This document shows positions 24,035 to 36,914 of a stretch of DNA of 64,000 nucleotides, piece after piece. The position numbers and the translations under genes are program-made. The DNA is from Proteromonas lacertae. Taxonomy: Eukaryota > Sar > Bigyra > Opalinata > Proteromonadidae. Each line of letters starts with the position of its first letter. Within the stretch, counting starts at the first letter, position 1. The stretch spans positions 1 to 64,000 of the forward strand of contig NGBS01000011.1 of NCBI GenBank assembly GCA_002245135.1, in the 5' to 3' direction. The notes under the pieces were generated by a model that was not told the origin of the DNA, searched no databases, and saw nothing but the letters and a program-made list of their open reading frames with translations.

Positions 24035-25280
24035 TTATAAAATATCATTAATACATTTCCAATAATCATCATTCAATACTTCTTTCATCTCAGACTTACT
24101 CAACCACATATAATCATTTACATTTTCTTCATTTAATTCCATCTTCAATTTAAACATCTCATTCTTTGATTCACACAACAACTGAGTTCGATGGAAGAAT
24201 ATTTTATATCCAAATACATCTTCTTCTTTTTGTGTTTCTTTGTCATTTACGTATCTAAATAATAATATATAAAATAATAAAAACATTATTATATATTATA
24301 CACATAATAACCACAAGGTGTATTTCCAACAAAATAAGTTGATAATTTATTATTTATATATTTACTTATACATTTCTCAGCTGTCTATATAATCAAATAT
24401 AATAATAATTATTTAATTCATACTGTTCTTATTGAAACATCTTTCTTTATAAATTCATTTTTCATAAATTCCCATTCATACATTGAATTTGGTTTTAAAC
24501 TAGTATTCTTTGTTATTAAATATAATTTTTCATCTAATTTTCTATGTAATGATTTATAATCTTTTCTTTTATCAGCTTCTGTTCGTATTGGAGCAAATAC
24601 AACTAATTCTTGAAGTTTTCTTTTCTTTAATTCTTCTTGATTCTATTTATTATATACATATAAATGAAATAATTAAATACAGATTTTGATAATAATCCAC
24701 TTAAATCTTCATCATCATCTTCTTCCTCTTCATTTTTATTCATTTTCATTTTCTCTTCTTCTTCTTTATCTATTTTATTCTTTTCTTTATCATTTGATTC
24801 TTCAGATTTTGTTATTCCCACTTCTTTCATCATATCTTTTTGTTCATTTGTGAAATTTTTGTTGTTTATTATATCTGGAAGGGTTTTACTATGGTATTTT
24901 GCGATTTCTTCTTTAATTGAATAGAATTCTTCTTCCCAAGGTTCTAGTGGAGGAACAATGATAGGCAATCTTTCAATTATTCTACATTTATAATACAAAA
25001 CAACATACGTAGATGCAAAATATCTCCATTTTATCTTACAATTTGATTTTCTAGCTTCTTCATCAATTTTCATTAATCTTTCAATCTCTTCATTCCTTAT
25101 TTTGTCTCTTGGTTTTGGTGGATATTGTGGTTTGTTTCTCTTTGCTGTTACCCAAGAAGGAACTGTCTTTTGAATGTCTTCTGCTGTTTCAAACAGATTA
25201 TTGTGTTTCATTTTGATTGTTCTACATACTGGTTTCAATATATTCTGTCTATTTAGTCTACAACGTCCAAAAACAAACAT
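24035..25280 (-). CDS. MRPL46: Mitochondrial large-subunit ribosomal protein mL46
   Basis: Four exons (25280-24681, 24642-24424, 24384-24302, 24254-24035) give 373 residues; the introns are 38, 39 and 47 nt. The C-terminal Nudix-like half follows MRPL46: LDEKLYLITKN, FVGNTPCGYYVY (animal form FLGNAPCGHY), FGYKIFFHRTQLL and DYMWLSKSEMKEVL. No Nudix-box glutamates are seen, as expected for a non-catalytic ribosomal subunit. The N terminus (MFVFGRCRLNRQNILKPVCR) is basic, without acidic residues, and could be a mitochondrial presequence. An acidic insert (EEEEDDDEDL) lies in the middle. The gene implies a functioning mitochondrial ribosome, which argues against an anaerobe with reduced mitochondria. 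Confidence 0.85.
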
Positions 25281-25295
25281 TGAAATTAAAAAAAA

Positions 25296-25304
25296 GGCTT
25301 GAAG
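25296..25304 (-). promoter_or_regulatory. CTTCAAGCC element before MRPL46
   Basis: On the minus strand CTTCAAGCC lies about 15 bases before the ATG at 25280, a one-base variant of CTCAAGCC in the usual orientation. A regulatory role is inferred. Confidence 0.3.
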
Positions 25305-25410
25305 GCTCGAATTGCTTTTTTCTTATTTCTCACTCAATTTCTCTCTAATTATAAGTAATCAACATACAAAATGCATTAATATAACGAAATGAATTATATT
25401 TAGAAAAAAT

Positions 25411-27643
25411 TTAAACAAACTCAGAAACATTCATTATCTGTTGTACTTTTTGTCTTTTATACTCTTCTCTAGCAGAACCAACCAGAAAACCATTACTTCC
25501 TTTTCCATTATTGCTTTGACTCTCTCTAATTTCTTTTCTTTGATTCTTTCCAAGTCTTTTCTTCTTCATCATTTCTTTTGGTTTTGACATTTCGGATATT
25601 TTCTGTGGATTTTCTTTCAATCCAAAACTTTTGGCTACATGCCCCAAATGAAGATTTCTAATATGAAAAATCAATTTTTCTTCTTTATTATGAGTTGCAT
25701 AAGCTTTAACCCAAGTTGTAAATGCTTTAATTGCTTGATTTTTTATTTCTTCACTACTTTCAACTTTCTCTAATATTTGGTTCTGTAGTGCAACAGCAGC
25801 ATCAATAGCATCCAAATACTGAATTGGATTCTTCGATTCTTTCTTTGAATCTTTCTTAGCAGGTAATGAAGATGGTTTAACAATCTGATTTTGTAGAAAA
25901 GAATCCATATCAATTGGTGTTAATTTAATATCTCTTTTCTCTAATAATTTACAATAATCCATCTCACCTGGTGCTAGAAATAATAATGAACTTCCACATT
26001 TACCTGCTCTTGCTGTTCTTCCTGCTCTATGCACATATTCACTGATTTCACTTGGTGGATCATATTGCACAATCCAATCAACTTTTGGCAAATCTAATCC
26101 TCTTGCAGCTACATCCTATTTTGAATAAATATAATAATAATAATAATAATAATATAAATACAGTACAAAATAATACACCACATTTTGTATCTATAAAATT
26201 GTGAAAGACTTCCATTCTTTCTGCTTGATTGATATTACCATGTAATCTGCATAATTTATTATTATTAACAATATTTACATCTTCACAACCAGGCCAATCT
26301 AAACAATGAAATAAACTATATATTTAAAAATTAAAAAAAGAGTTAATAAATACTTGTAATGAAATTCAACAGAATCAATAGTTGCAAAAAATATAATTAT
26401 TTTATAATCCTTTTTATTATTGTTACTCATATATTGATGTACAAATGCCATTAAAGTGAATAATCTAAACTTTACTGGAACACAAACAACGTGTTGGATT
26501 AATTGCTCAGGTAACATATATCTATCTTTCAATACATTTAATGTAGTGTCATTACTGATTGAAACAGTTCTATAATTTATATTAATAATAATTATACTTT
26601 GGATTTGTTAAAAGTGATGATGCTAATTTAATTATATCATCATTTAAAGTTGCACTACATAATATTGTTTGATATTGTCTTTTTTCATTTTCAACCGTTT
26701 CTTCTTCTTCTTCCATTTCTTTCTCTTCTTCTTCTTTTTCTAATTCTGATAATGATGTAATATTATTATTTTCACTTAATTTATCTTTTATTCTTTTCAA
26801 TATATCATCTATTTGTTTCTTAAATCCCATATCCAATAAACGATCAGCTTCATCTAATATCAAAAATTTGAGTGGTTTTATATTTAACGACTATATTTTT
26901 TAAAACATAATGAATAGAATATATACATATGTTGAGTCTAAATGATCTAATAATCTACCAGGTGTAGAAATAATTATATTTATTCCTTTTCTTATTCGAT
27001 TTTTCTCACTTTTCTTCTTTTCACCACCACTGATTATTCCAGCAACAATCCAGTGGTATTTGTGGATGAATTTTGATAATACATCATATATTTGAACACA
27101 TAATTCTCTTGTTGGACATAAGATAATACAATAACTTCCATCATTTCGCTTTATTTTTATATCTAACATTTTTTGTATCACTGGTAATAAATAGGTTAAT
27201 GTTTTTCCTGAACCTGTTTCACTCTTTACTAATACATCATTGCCTGACATTATTACAGGAATACCTCTTTGTTGTACTAATGTTGGAACTGTTAGATTTA
27301 AACCTTCATTATTCTGAATGAAATCACACAATGATTCATTTAATCCTAAATCACTAAATTTACCTGTAGAATATATATGCTCACTCTTGTGAACTTGAAA
27401 TGGCTTACTAAAACCTCTAATGATTTTTTCTTTTTCTGATTTTGTTTTAGGATGGTTCTTTCTACTTATTTTCCCATCTATAGGCTTTTTAACATTATTT
27501 GAAGATATTCCTGATATTGTTTTTGCCTTTTTAGATTCACTAGATTCAGCAGATTCTTTTATTTTTCGTTTTTGAGCATTTTCTATCTCAATCTTTTCTT
27601 CTACAGGTTTAGGTGGGAGATCAAAAGTTATATTCAATTGCAT
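25411..27643 (-). CDS. DDX31: DDX31/Dbp7-like DEAD-box RNA helicase
   Basis: Five exons (27643-26927, 26890-26598, 26569-26354, 26315-26162, 26115-25411) give 694 residues; the introns are 36, 28, 38 and 46 nt. All helicase motifs are present in order: Q motif region, KSETGSGKT (I), PTRELCVQ (Ia), STPGRLLDHL (Ib), ILDEADRLLDMGF (II), CSATL (III), then a second RecA domain with IIIFFATIDSVEF (IV), DVAARGLDLP (V) and YVHRAGRTARAG (VI). DEAD reads DEAD exactly. The basic, Lys-rich N terminus and the post-helicase region (ATHNKEEKLIFHIRNLHLGH, then AKSFGLKENP) are typical of Dbp7/DDX31, which acts in early 60S ribosome assembly in the nucleolus. An acidic insert follows motif II. Confidence 0.92.
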
Positions 27644-27884
27644 TTAGAAAAATGAAAATGATAAAATCAAACTACGTAATCGAGCCTAATTTATATTTTT
27701 CTAATTTCTCAATCTTTAAATTATTTAATTGACATAATATTTTAGCAAAATGCCTATATGAAATTAGATAAATATATATTGACAATTATAGAAAGATTTT
27801 TGAAATAACTGTTAAAATCTAAATTGAAAATACAAGCTTGATTACCAGGTTTGATAAACAAAAAAACCGAAATAGGAATTAGAG

Positions 27885-30853
27885 ATGTCTTCATACGATG
27901 ACGAGTCTTTAAATATCATCAAAGAGTATTTGATGAACGCCAGACTTACCAAAACCCTTGATGTTCTGAAATCTGAGATTGAGGAACAAAATGTATAACT
28001 CTGTTTTGTAATATATAGTCAATTAAAAAAGCTATAAAAGGTAAAGGTAAATATCAGGCTGTAAACAGTAAATTTAATGTATTTTCGGAATTTCTATAAA
28101 TTCTCTGTAGGCTATACTTTTAACATCATTTGATAAAGGCAAATATGATCAATTTTTTACTACATACAACAGATTAATATCAACACAACAGAATAAGAAT
28201 CGAATAGTTAGTTTGACATTTTACCTCCATGTCTACTTTGCAATATACTATTTTCATCCAGAAATAGTCGATTATTATGATGGTAACAATGCGAAGTTAA
28301 AAATCGAAAGAGTCAAAGCAATGAAATTCTTTGCTGATTATCTCAATAAGAATGTTAAAAATCTATCTCAATATCCAGAATATTTAATATTTTATAGTTT
28401 ACCACATATTCCCAATCCAGTAGATCATCCATCATTTTCAGTATAAAAATATTCTATTTTTTTCATTTATTATTTTTAGTCATATTTCAATCCAAAATGG
28501 ATCAAGTCATTAAGAAAAGAATTAAGTGATATAATAGCACAACAACAACAAGCTGCACCAAAGATAACAGAATCTCCAGCAAAACCGAATTTTAGAATAA
28601 TGAAAGTGATTAATGGAAAACAGTTGAAATCTAATACTTCAAGATCTTCAATCTCTAAAATATCACCTCCAAAATCCACTGGTTATAATTTAAATGATGA
28701 ATTAACAAAGCGAAGATTTAAAGAAGTAAGACTAATCATACAACTGATTTATAATTTGTGTAAAAAGTTGTTAGTTTATATTCATAACAATCGACAAAAT
28801 GTATATCTATTTTATTATTTAATTTTTGATTTGATTTATATATAGAGAGAAGAGGTGAGATCATATGACAATGAATTTCATTCAATTTATAGTAAATTAG
28901 TAAGTTACAAAATAGAAGTTGAAGAAATCTGTGGAGATGAAAGTTCAATTGATGAAGAAGATGAATTTATTGATGATTTCTTAGCAGTGAATGATGAAAT
29001 GAATAAACATCCACAACCACCTCAACCACTTCCACAACAACAACAACAACAACAACATAGTAAAAGAAAGGGAAAAGGAAGAAACAGTAAATTTAATGAT
29101 GAATTTGGTGATGATTTTGATGATGATGAAGATCAATTAGAATGTAACAGTAGTATAATAATAGCATCATCACCTCAACATATCCAACAACAACAATCTA
29201 ATAAAATGATTAAAGTATCCAATTCTCCAAATAAATATAAGAATGCTTTGCCAATGGTTACTCCAGTAATGAAAGGTGGAAGAAGATATGTATAAATTAT
29301 ATTATAATCATTTTTGTTATATAAATAGTATCAACAGAATGATATTGATATAAATTATGACTTAATCAAATACAAATTAAGAGATTATTCTATGAATCCT
29401 TCAGAAATAAGTGATATTCAATGTTGTTTAATATTTGAGTCATTGAGATGGAGAATAACAAAGATAGAAAGTGTTGAACAAAGGAGAATTAATTTAGAGA
29501 AATATATAAGTGTCGATGTATGTGAAAATGGTTCAAATCTATTAGATTTATTGATTAATAATAGTTCAGGTATATATATATTTATATAATAATATATTGT
29601 AATGAATAGATTTAATAAGTTGTGCTACGTTAAGATTTATCAATATAATTTCATCCTATTCAATGACTAGGAGATATTTGTTGAATAATATCAATCTTCC
29701 TGACTCACTAATAAGGAAAATATTAAAGAAAAGAAGTAAGAGAAATAAGAGTTTACAAAGAAGAATAACGAAATATTTAATTATAATTTTACAGAAATTC
29801 TCACTCAATAGAAGATTTGAAGAAAAAATGATAGAAAATAACATATTAATATGGATTTTAGATTATATCAATTTATATAAGAGTGAAATGGATATTATCA
29901 CATCTGAATATTTATTGGCTTTATTAATGAATTTATCACTAAGGAAAAGAGGGAAAATAATATTAGAACATTATAGTGATGAGATTATTGAGATATTATG
30001 TAGTTATTTAAAATCATCAGAAAGTGATCAATTACAATATTTTGCTTTAGGTACTTTATATAGTATATTAAGTAGAAGTATAATAAGAGAGAAAGCTATG
30101 TATTTAGGAGTAAATAGTTTGATAGAAAGCTTGTTATTGAATAGTGTAGGAAGTGATAGAGACCATTATAAGATAATATTAAATCTATTGAATAATCCAA
30201 GTGGTAAAGATGAAGAAGATGAAGATGAGAATGAAATAGAAGAAGATATAGTGCAAAGTAATGAATTAGAGAATAATAATGAGAGTGATAGTGAAGATGA
30301 ATTGTATAGTGATATAAAAGGAGATAGTTATTTATGTAAATACTTTAATGGAGGTGGAAATAGAGGAGATAATAGTGGAAGAAATAATGGATATAATGGT
30401 GGTGGTGGTGTATCAAATAATTTATATATAACTCCCAATAGCAATCATATTCCTCTTCCTCCTGATATTAATGAACCGCCTCCTCCATCTACATCAACTG
30501 ATAATAATAATAATAATGATCATATTAAAGGCAAAATGTCACCAATTGATATACATAAGATGAGAGAAGGACAGACGAATAATAATAAAGATGAAACTCC
30601 TAGAAGAATATCAATAGATAATGATGGAGTGAATGTTGCAAAGAATTTGACAAATATAAATGGAAATAATAATAATAATAATAATAATGTCAATAATACA
30701 AGTAAACCACCAACTATAAAACCAAATGAAGCTCCTCAATATATGAATGATCCAGAGTATTTGAAAGTATTTGAAAAAAGAAGTAAAATCGCTAGAACTC
30801 CGTTAGATAGAATGAGATTGAGAGAAATGAATAGGAATAATATACCTAGATAA
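27885..30853 (+). CDS. ARMC9: ARMC9-like ciliary LisH/armadillo protein
   Basis: Seven exons (27885-27992, 28019-28078, 28111-28440, 28480-28800, 28846-29289, 29329-29569, 29610-30853) give 915 residues; the introns are 26, 32, 39, 45, 39 and 40 nt. The N terminus is a LisH motif (SLNIIKEYLMNARLTKTLDV). The ARMC9 signature follows: LTFYLHVYFAIYYF and YSLPHIPNPVDHPSF (animal form YALPFVPNPMVHPSF). The middle has a Gln-rich, acidic insert. The armadillo half contains ESLRWRITKIESVEQRR, QKFSLNRRFEEKMIENNILI, YLLALLMNLSL-type repeats and ALGTLYSILSRSIIREKA. The disordered tail is Asn/Pro-rich. In animals and ciliates ARMC9 sits at the basal body and ciliary tip and controls ciliary length and stability, so the host is expected to bear cilia. 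It is divergent from the helicase gene, 241 bases apart. Confidence 0.9.
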
Positions 30854-30981
30854 GCTTAAATCATATATCTTTATATTTTTTTAATGTATATTAATTTTTT
30901 TTTACAATCTAAACCAAATTCACAGAAATGATTAACAAATGAAAGAAAAAATAGAATATAATATACTATTTTATATTTAAT

Positions 30982-33900
30982 TTATACAATTTTAATCTTC
31001 TTCAATCCTTTGAGACTAGCTGTATTATAATTATGAGCATCCTTGTTAATCACAGGTGGTTTATTATCATTATCACTAGAACCAATTGAATTCATCGTTT
31101 CTTCTCTCTTTAATAACGTTTTACTATATTCCATCATTGTAGCACAACTTCCTCTCTTCATTCTGGCAGTAGCAACAGCAGTACTGAGTGGTAATTGAAC
31201 TAAAGGATTTCCATTGGTGGATCTTGCTGTTGGATGGCTACTTGTGCTGTTTTTATTATTATTTGTTCTGGCTGTTGGTGTTGGTTGACTTCCTTGACTC
31301 ATCATTGATTTTCTTCGACTATTTTAAATGAATAAATAAAATAAAACAATATAATAATATATTATATATACTTTCTTTCTTCTTCAGATTTCTCTTGACA
31401 TACCCAAAATGCAAAGTTTGAAGCTAACAAACTCTTACATAAATCTCTAACAGATGCAAAATAATCAAACATAGCAAAATATAATGGATGAACTATAAAT
31501 CTCATAAACTTCATTTGTACTATTGCAATATCTGCCTTTCCTCTTTCCATGTTTGGTGATATATCCATTCCTAAAGCCATTTCTCTATCTCCTTGTTTAT
31601 AATTCTCATTAATTAATGCATTTGCCCAGGATTTATAAAGTGAAAATGATTTTGCTGGATTACTAATATCTGATGCTTTTATAAATAATGTCATTATATA
31701 TTCTTTACTTTTATCATCATCATAATTAATCTTATTGTCAGGACTAAAATATTCTCTAAATTCATTAATAAATGACATATTAAATTCCAATGATGTAAAT
31801 AATATCAAATGTTTAATCAAATTCTTCATATACTCCTGTTCATCTGGTGTAAAGTAATCTAATAAACTCAAATCTACCAATTTTTGACTCATGTATTCTA
31901 ATCCTAAATCAGCATGATAAGCTTCTAAACACCATTTGAAATTATATTTCACTGTTCTTTCGTCGTTTGTTTTACACATAAAATCATATGTTACACCAGG
32001 ATGATCAATATCATGAAGAATTGCAGCTGTTAATACAGAGAATATATCTAAAGTGGACAAGTATTGATCAGCACCAGTTACAGAAAGAAAACAATGAACT
32101 GTTTGTAATACATCAGTTACTATATAAATAAAATAAATAATAATAATATATAAATATATACCATGCATAACATTATGATATGGATTATCTTTATGATAAG
32201 CATTTTCTACACGATTTAAGAACATATGAAAAGCATTTAAATCAATATTATATTGCTTTAGCAATCCTCTTTGTTGGAAGATGGAACTAGCTACAAATTT
32301 CAATCCTTCTCCTTCACAACACATATTGCAATTAAATACATCAAAATCCCATGAATCTAACTTTGTAAATAAATATCTAATCTCTTTATTATCACCAAAT
32401 CCAAGGCTTAAAATGATTTCTTTACCATCATCATCAATAGCATCTCTTGTTGGTCTGCTCATAGCAATTGTACTTTTAATTCTGGTTGAATGTCTTGAAC
32501 TACTTAATACTGATCTTTTACTGGCTTTTAAGAACTTTGTTATCATTCTATCTACTACACAAGCAGTACAGATAAATTCTTGTTCTATAAACATTGTCTT
32601 GATATCTTCATCAAAAGGTAAATTCATTATTTCATCAATTGCATAAATACCTTCACTTGTATTACTATAAGTAGATGGTCTTTTGGATAATGCTTTTGCA
32701 CCATTTGGAGTTGGTGGTAATTGATGATTTCTAGTGGATTGAATCATCACTGGTTGATGACAATTTGGCTGTATTACTGTTGGAACTATTGCAGTTGGCA
32801 TTGGAGGTGAATTGCTACATTGTAAAGCGATTGTTTTATTACCAAAACCTGCACCAGCTATTGTAGGTTGATTGAGATTAGGAGATTGTTGTATTGGTTG
32901 TGATTGATCTGCTTCTGGAGCTGTCTTTTTATCATTATTATTATTATTATCAACAGAATTAGTTGGTGTAATTCTACGAGGATGAAAACAAGAGAATAAT
33001 CTTCTCACAAAACTTTCTTTCTCAGTACCATTATTGTCAATGTTATTATTATTATTATTATTATCAACTTCCATTGTTATTCCATTTCCATCATTTTCAG
33101 TGTTCTTATTTCCTTGATCTGTTCCTATACTACATCTTCTCATTGATTTAAAACCCATTTTACTTTTGCGAGGTTCAGGCATTATTTTCTCCTCTTTACC
33201 ACTTTGACTATTTGTATTTAAAGATGCTCTATAATCAATTCCACATAATTTACAGTAATATTTATGAGCTGCTACTGTATCACCACCTAAACGAGTATGT
33301 CTGTAGAAATGTATCTTATATGTATCTAACATTTCTAATGGAACATTCTCTTGTATTAAATTTGTTTTGATATACTCTAAAGCTGTATTATGAAGTCTTT
33401 TTCTTTGATCATGTAACATCTTATGATATATAATATTTCTAATTACTATAGCTGTAAATGTATAAAACCTATTTTGTAATGGCTCAATAGCTTCAGGAAC
33501 TTTAGTTGTTTGTATTACACTTAATGTATCACTATCTTTCATCGTATAAGGAACAATTAAATTGAATAATTGTAATGTGTTAACCAACTCCATAAAATTC
33601 TGTGCATATTCTTCATTCGCTACTCTTTTGGGAAATATATGAGCAACAAATGCCAATTCAAAGCAACCAGTAAAACATCCACCACCTGTAGCAATTACAG
33701 CAGCTGTTTTTACTAATAGAAATTCCATTGGTTTTAATCTATCCAAGTATGTTGAAATTGTACGAGTTATTCTGTAAGGAATTGGTAAGGAGATTTCTTC
33801 TTCTTCATTATCTTCTCCTCTTGGATCTTTTACACTTAAATAACTTTCACCAGAATCAGAATCCACTTCCTTTTGAATTATATTAGCAGTATGTAATGCT

Positions 33901-36197
33901 TTTAACCATTTACATATAAATAATGGATTTCCACCAGTAAATCTATCAACCATATAAGTTAGATCTTTATTCACATGATTTACTTTCATTTCACTTTCTA
34001 TTAATAATTTCACATCTTCACAACTATAATAATCTAATTGTAATAAACCAGTATCTGGTAGTTGAATCAATTGAAAATATTCTCTACAAATTGGATTAAA
34101 TGCAGGTGCATATCTCTCACTATGAAGTGGTCTAGTTGCTAATATCATTAACAGATTTTCACTCCTTTGACAACTTGCAATATAATAACAAATAGACCAA
34201 TCTCTATCACTCATCCATTGACATTGATCTATTAATATTAATAATGGATTAGTCAAAGTATTGATAACATGAATGACTAATTCGCATTCTTTAGATTCTA
34301 TATCTGCAGCAGATTCAGCAGCTTTTCCAGTGGAAAAGAGATTATCTTTTTCTATCTTTTCCAAAAAGTATGCCTTCTTTTCTTCACTTGTATGATGTAA
34401 TAACTTAAATATTAATTGTTTCCATACAAAACATCTCGTACTCATATTAAAACTATCTGCTTTACCATCACATATAATAATTTCTTTACTAAAATCAATC
34501 TTAAATGATTCTGAATCTGTGGATGTTGATAAAACTTCTAAGTTCTGTTCTCTCTCTATTTGTTTAGAGTTTACATATTCTCTTATTTTCTCCAACATTA
34601 TACTTTTCCCTGTTCCAATGTCACCTGTAATCATAATAGTTCCACTTTGTGGTTTTGGCTGTGTTAATCGATAAAGTCTTTTCTTTATTTCATTCATTTG
34701 TACAATCATTGAACCTGTGTCTATTAAATGTTCATGTAGGAAATCGGTGCTTTTAAAGAACATATCTGTATGAGGATAATAAACGTGATAGATTGGAACT
34801 GGTTGGGCTTTACCTTTTAATTTAACAGGTTGTAAACTAATAAATCTCAATCTTGGATCAGCTTCAGCAGAATCTTTCGTGGCTTGATCTAATAATATCG
34901 AGCCACAAACATCTTTACCATTTGCTTTGACAAACTTTGAAGCCATTTGCATCAATCTTGCAGCTGTATTTACCACATCTCCTAATACTCCATATTCTTT
35001 ACGACTACCAGCTCCTAAACATCCACAATGAGCTATACCTGTTGTAATACCAACATAAGGACGATATCCTAACGATTCTAATCGACTAACTAAGGTTAAT
35101 GCTGATAAAACTGCTCTTGTTGGATCATCTTCATGAGCTAATGGAGGTAAACCAAAACAAGCTAATAGTGTGCTGCCTTTATCATCCACTAAAAATTTAT
35201 TTAAACTTCCTTCATAATCATATAATGAAGCTTGAACTGCTACTAAAACATCTTGAACTTGTTTTAATTGCATATCTTTAATTTCAATTAATTTACTGGC
35301 CTTTAAACCAACATTTACAAACAATATTGATAGTGTTCTTAAATCAGCTGCCCAATAAGCTGCATCTTTCTTCATATAAGGGATAATAGCACCTGGTACA
35401 AAAGCTTTAATATCTTCATTCACATCATCTTTTTTACCTCTTTTTAAAGAAACCATTCTCTTTTGTTGAACTATATGCTCTAACTTTACACAACCAGCTG
35501 GTAACGCTGTTCCTTTCATTGATTGCTTGACATATTGCCAAGCTTCTAATGATAACACAACATCACCTGGATTACAACGTTCTTCACAATCGAAGGCTTG
35601 TAATAGTGCTGGTCCACATAATAAATATTCTAAACGATGAAATTCACCTCCCACAATCAATAAATAATTTGCACCACAACCTATACCACATTTTACTCTA
35701 AATACGACATCTTCACCAATTGCGCAGTTATGAAGTTCTTTTTGTATTTCATAAGCACATTGTGCTGCTCTATGTACACTAGTCTGCATGTCCCACTCGG
35801 TACTGGAGAGACTAGACCAAATTACAACAACTGCATCACCAACATATTTGAATACATCACCTCCACACTTGGTAGTGATACGCACTAGAGATTCCCAGTA
35901 GTTATTTAGATAGACTACTAGTTTTTCTGTTCCAGAAGATCCTTGACTGGCTAATTTCTCACTTAGCATTGTGTAACCACTAATATCAGCTATGAAAATA
36001 ATAAAATAAACAATTTTAAATAATACCAAACATAGAAACAGTCTCAATCTTTCTGCTAGTAGGAACTGTTAGTTCCTGTTTTAGTTCTTTATTCCTGATT
36101 AAATATTGAACAATACAATCTATTAATAAGATTATAAATACTAGTCTCTAATACCTGGCACGAAATCTTCGTACTTTGCTAAATTATCAACACTCAT
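30982..36197 (-). CDS. Soluble-type adenylyl cyclase fused to a cyclic-nucleotide phosphodiesterase
   Basis: Five exons (36197-36155, 36119-36027, 35989-32162, 32119-31372, 31318-30982) give 1682 residues; the introns are 35, 37, 42 and 53 nt. Order: catalytic domain C1 (FADISGYTMLSEKL, residue about 45, and GDVFKYVGDAVVV with the second metal Asp), C2 (LSILFVNVGLKASK, GITTGIAHCGCLG, YGVLGDVVNTAARLM), a P-loop NTPase (ITGDIGTGKSIML, about residue 500) with helical region, a disordered linker, and a class I phosphodiesterase with YHNVMHVTDVLQTVHCFL, ILHDIDHPGVTYDF and KASDISNPAKS. C2 has Asn-Val where metal Asp would be, so C1 should carry the metals, as in ADCY10. One chain could thus make and destroy cAMP; cGMP is possible. 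No membrane segment is seen. The fusion is read in one frame across spliced exons, with the linker continuous, so a gene-joining error is unlikely. Confidence 0.92.
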
Positions 36198-36303
36198 TTA
36201 TATTATTAGTTTAATTGAAATACTATAAAACTTATGAATGAAAGATTATATATTATAAATAGATTAAGAAAAATTGTCGTTATTCAAATAATAAATAATT
36301 ATT

Positions 36304-36312
36304 TGGCTTGAG
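36304..36312 (-). promoter_or_regulatory. CTCAAGCCA element before the cyclase/phosphodiesterase gene
   Basis: On the minus strand CTCAAGCCA lies 107 bases before the ATG at 36197, in the usual orientation. A promoter role is inferred. Confidence 0.4.
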
Positions 36313-36914
36313 ATTTGTATAACCGACATATAAACAATTCTGAATTTCATTAATAAAAGATTAATATTAGAAGTGATTGATTCAGTAGATTATGTGCATT
36401 TAATACTGTTAAACTGAATAATAATATTGAAAAGAGTTGTGAAGTAAATGTAGATTATTGTTCTTTTATGCTGAATTAAGATTAAAAAAATACAACGCTG
36501 TAGTAAAAGTAATAATATAAATTACTAAATATCATAGAATCCAACTTTACACAACAAAGAAAAGGTTGAAAACCACTTCTATTATCAAATTTTATTTAAT
36601 CATTAAGCTTTATTTTCATTAAATCCACTTATGTGGTAGAAAACATCTTCTTTCTCTCTCTTTTGCATTATTAAAAATATTATCATTTTGAAACGGATAA
36701 ATTTTATCATTTCATCCCAATTTTGTACAGGATTATCAAATCTAAGACTATTTATTTATTTATTTGCTACTATACTAAGTAATCACAAGCAAAAATAGAA
36801 GAAAAAAGATCAAAAATTGTTAATACACCAGATAGTTTAGAAGAATTTTTTTTGCTGATTTAACAGCTTAGATAATTTTTAAAAAATACATACATCCCTA
36901 GATTCAGCAAATTA
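36313..36914. other. Intergenic region between divergent genes
   Basis: This is about 600 bases of AT-rich DNA between the cyclase gene (minus) and the PHD gene (plus), with runs of T and no convincing coding frame. It should contain the PHD-gene promoter; a GAAACGGATAA stretch lies at 36690-36700. Confidence 0.5.

Noticed and set aside
30982-31305. Independent small gene after the cyclase/phosphodiesterase gene
   Set aside because: A 53-nt GTAT...ATAG intron links it in frame to the PDE exon, and no promoter-like spacer is present.
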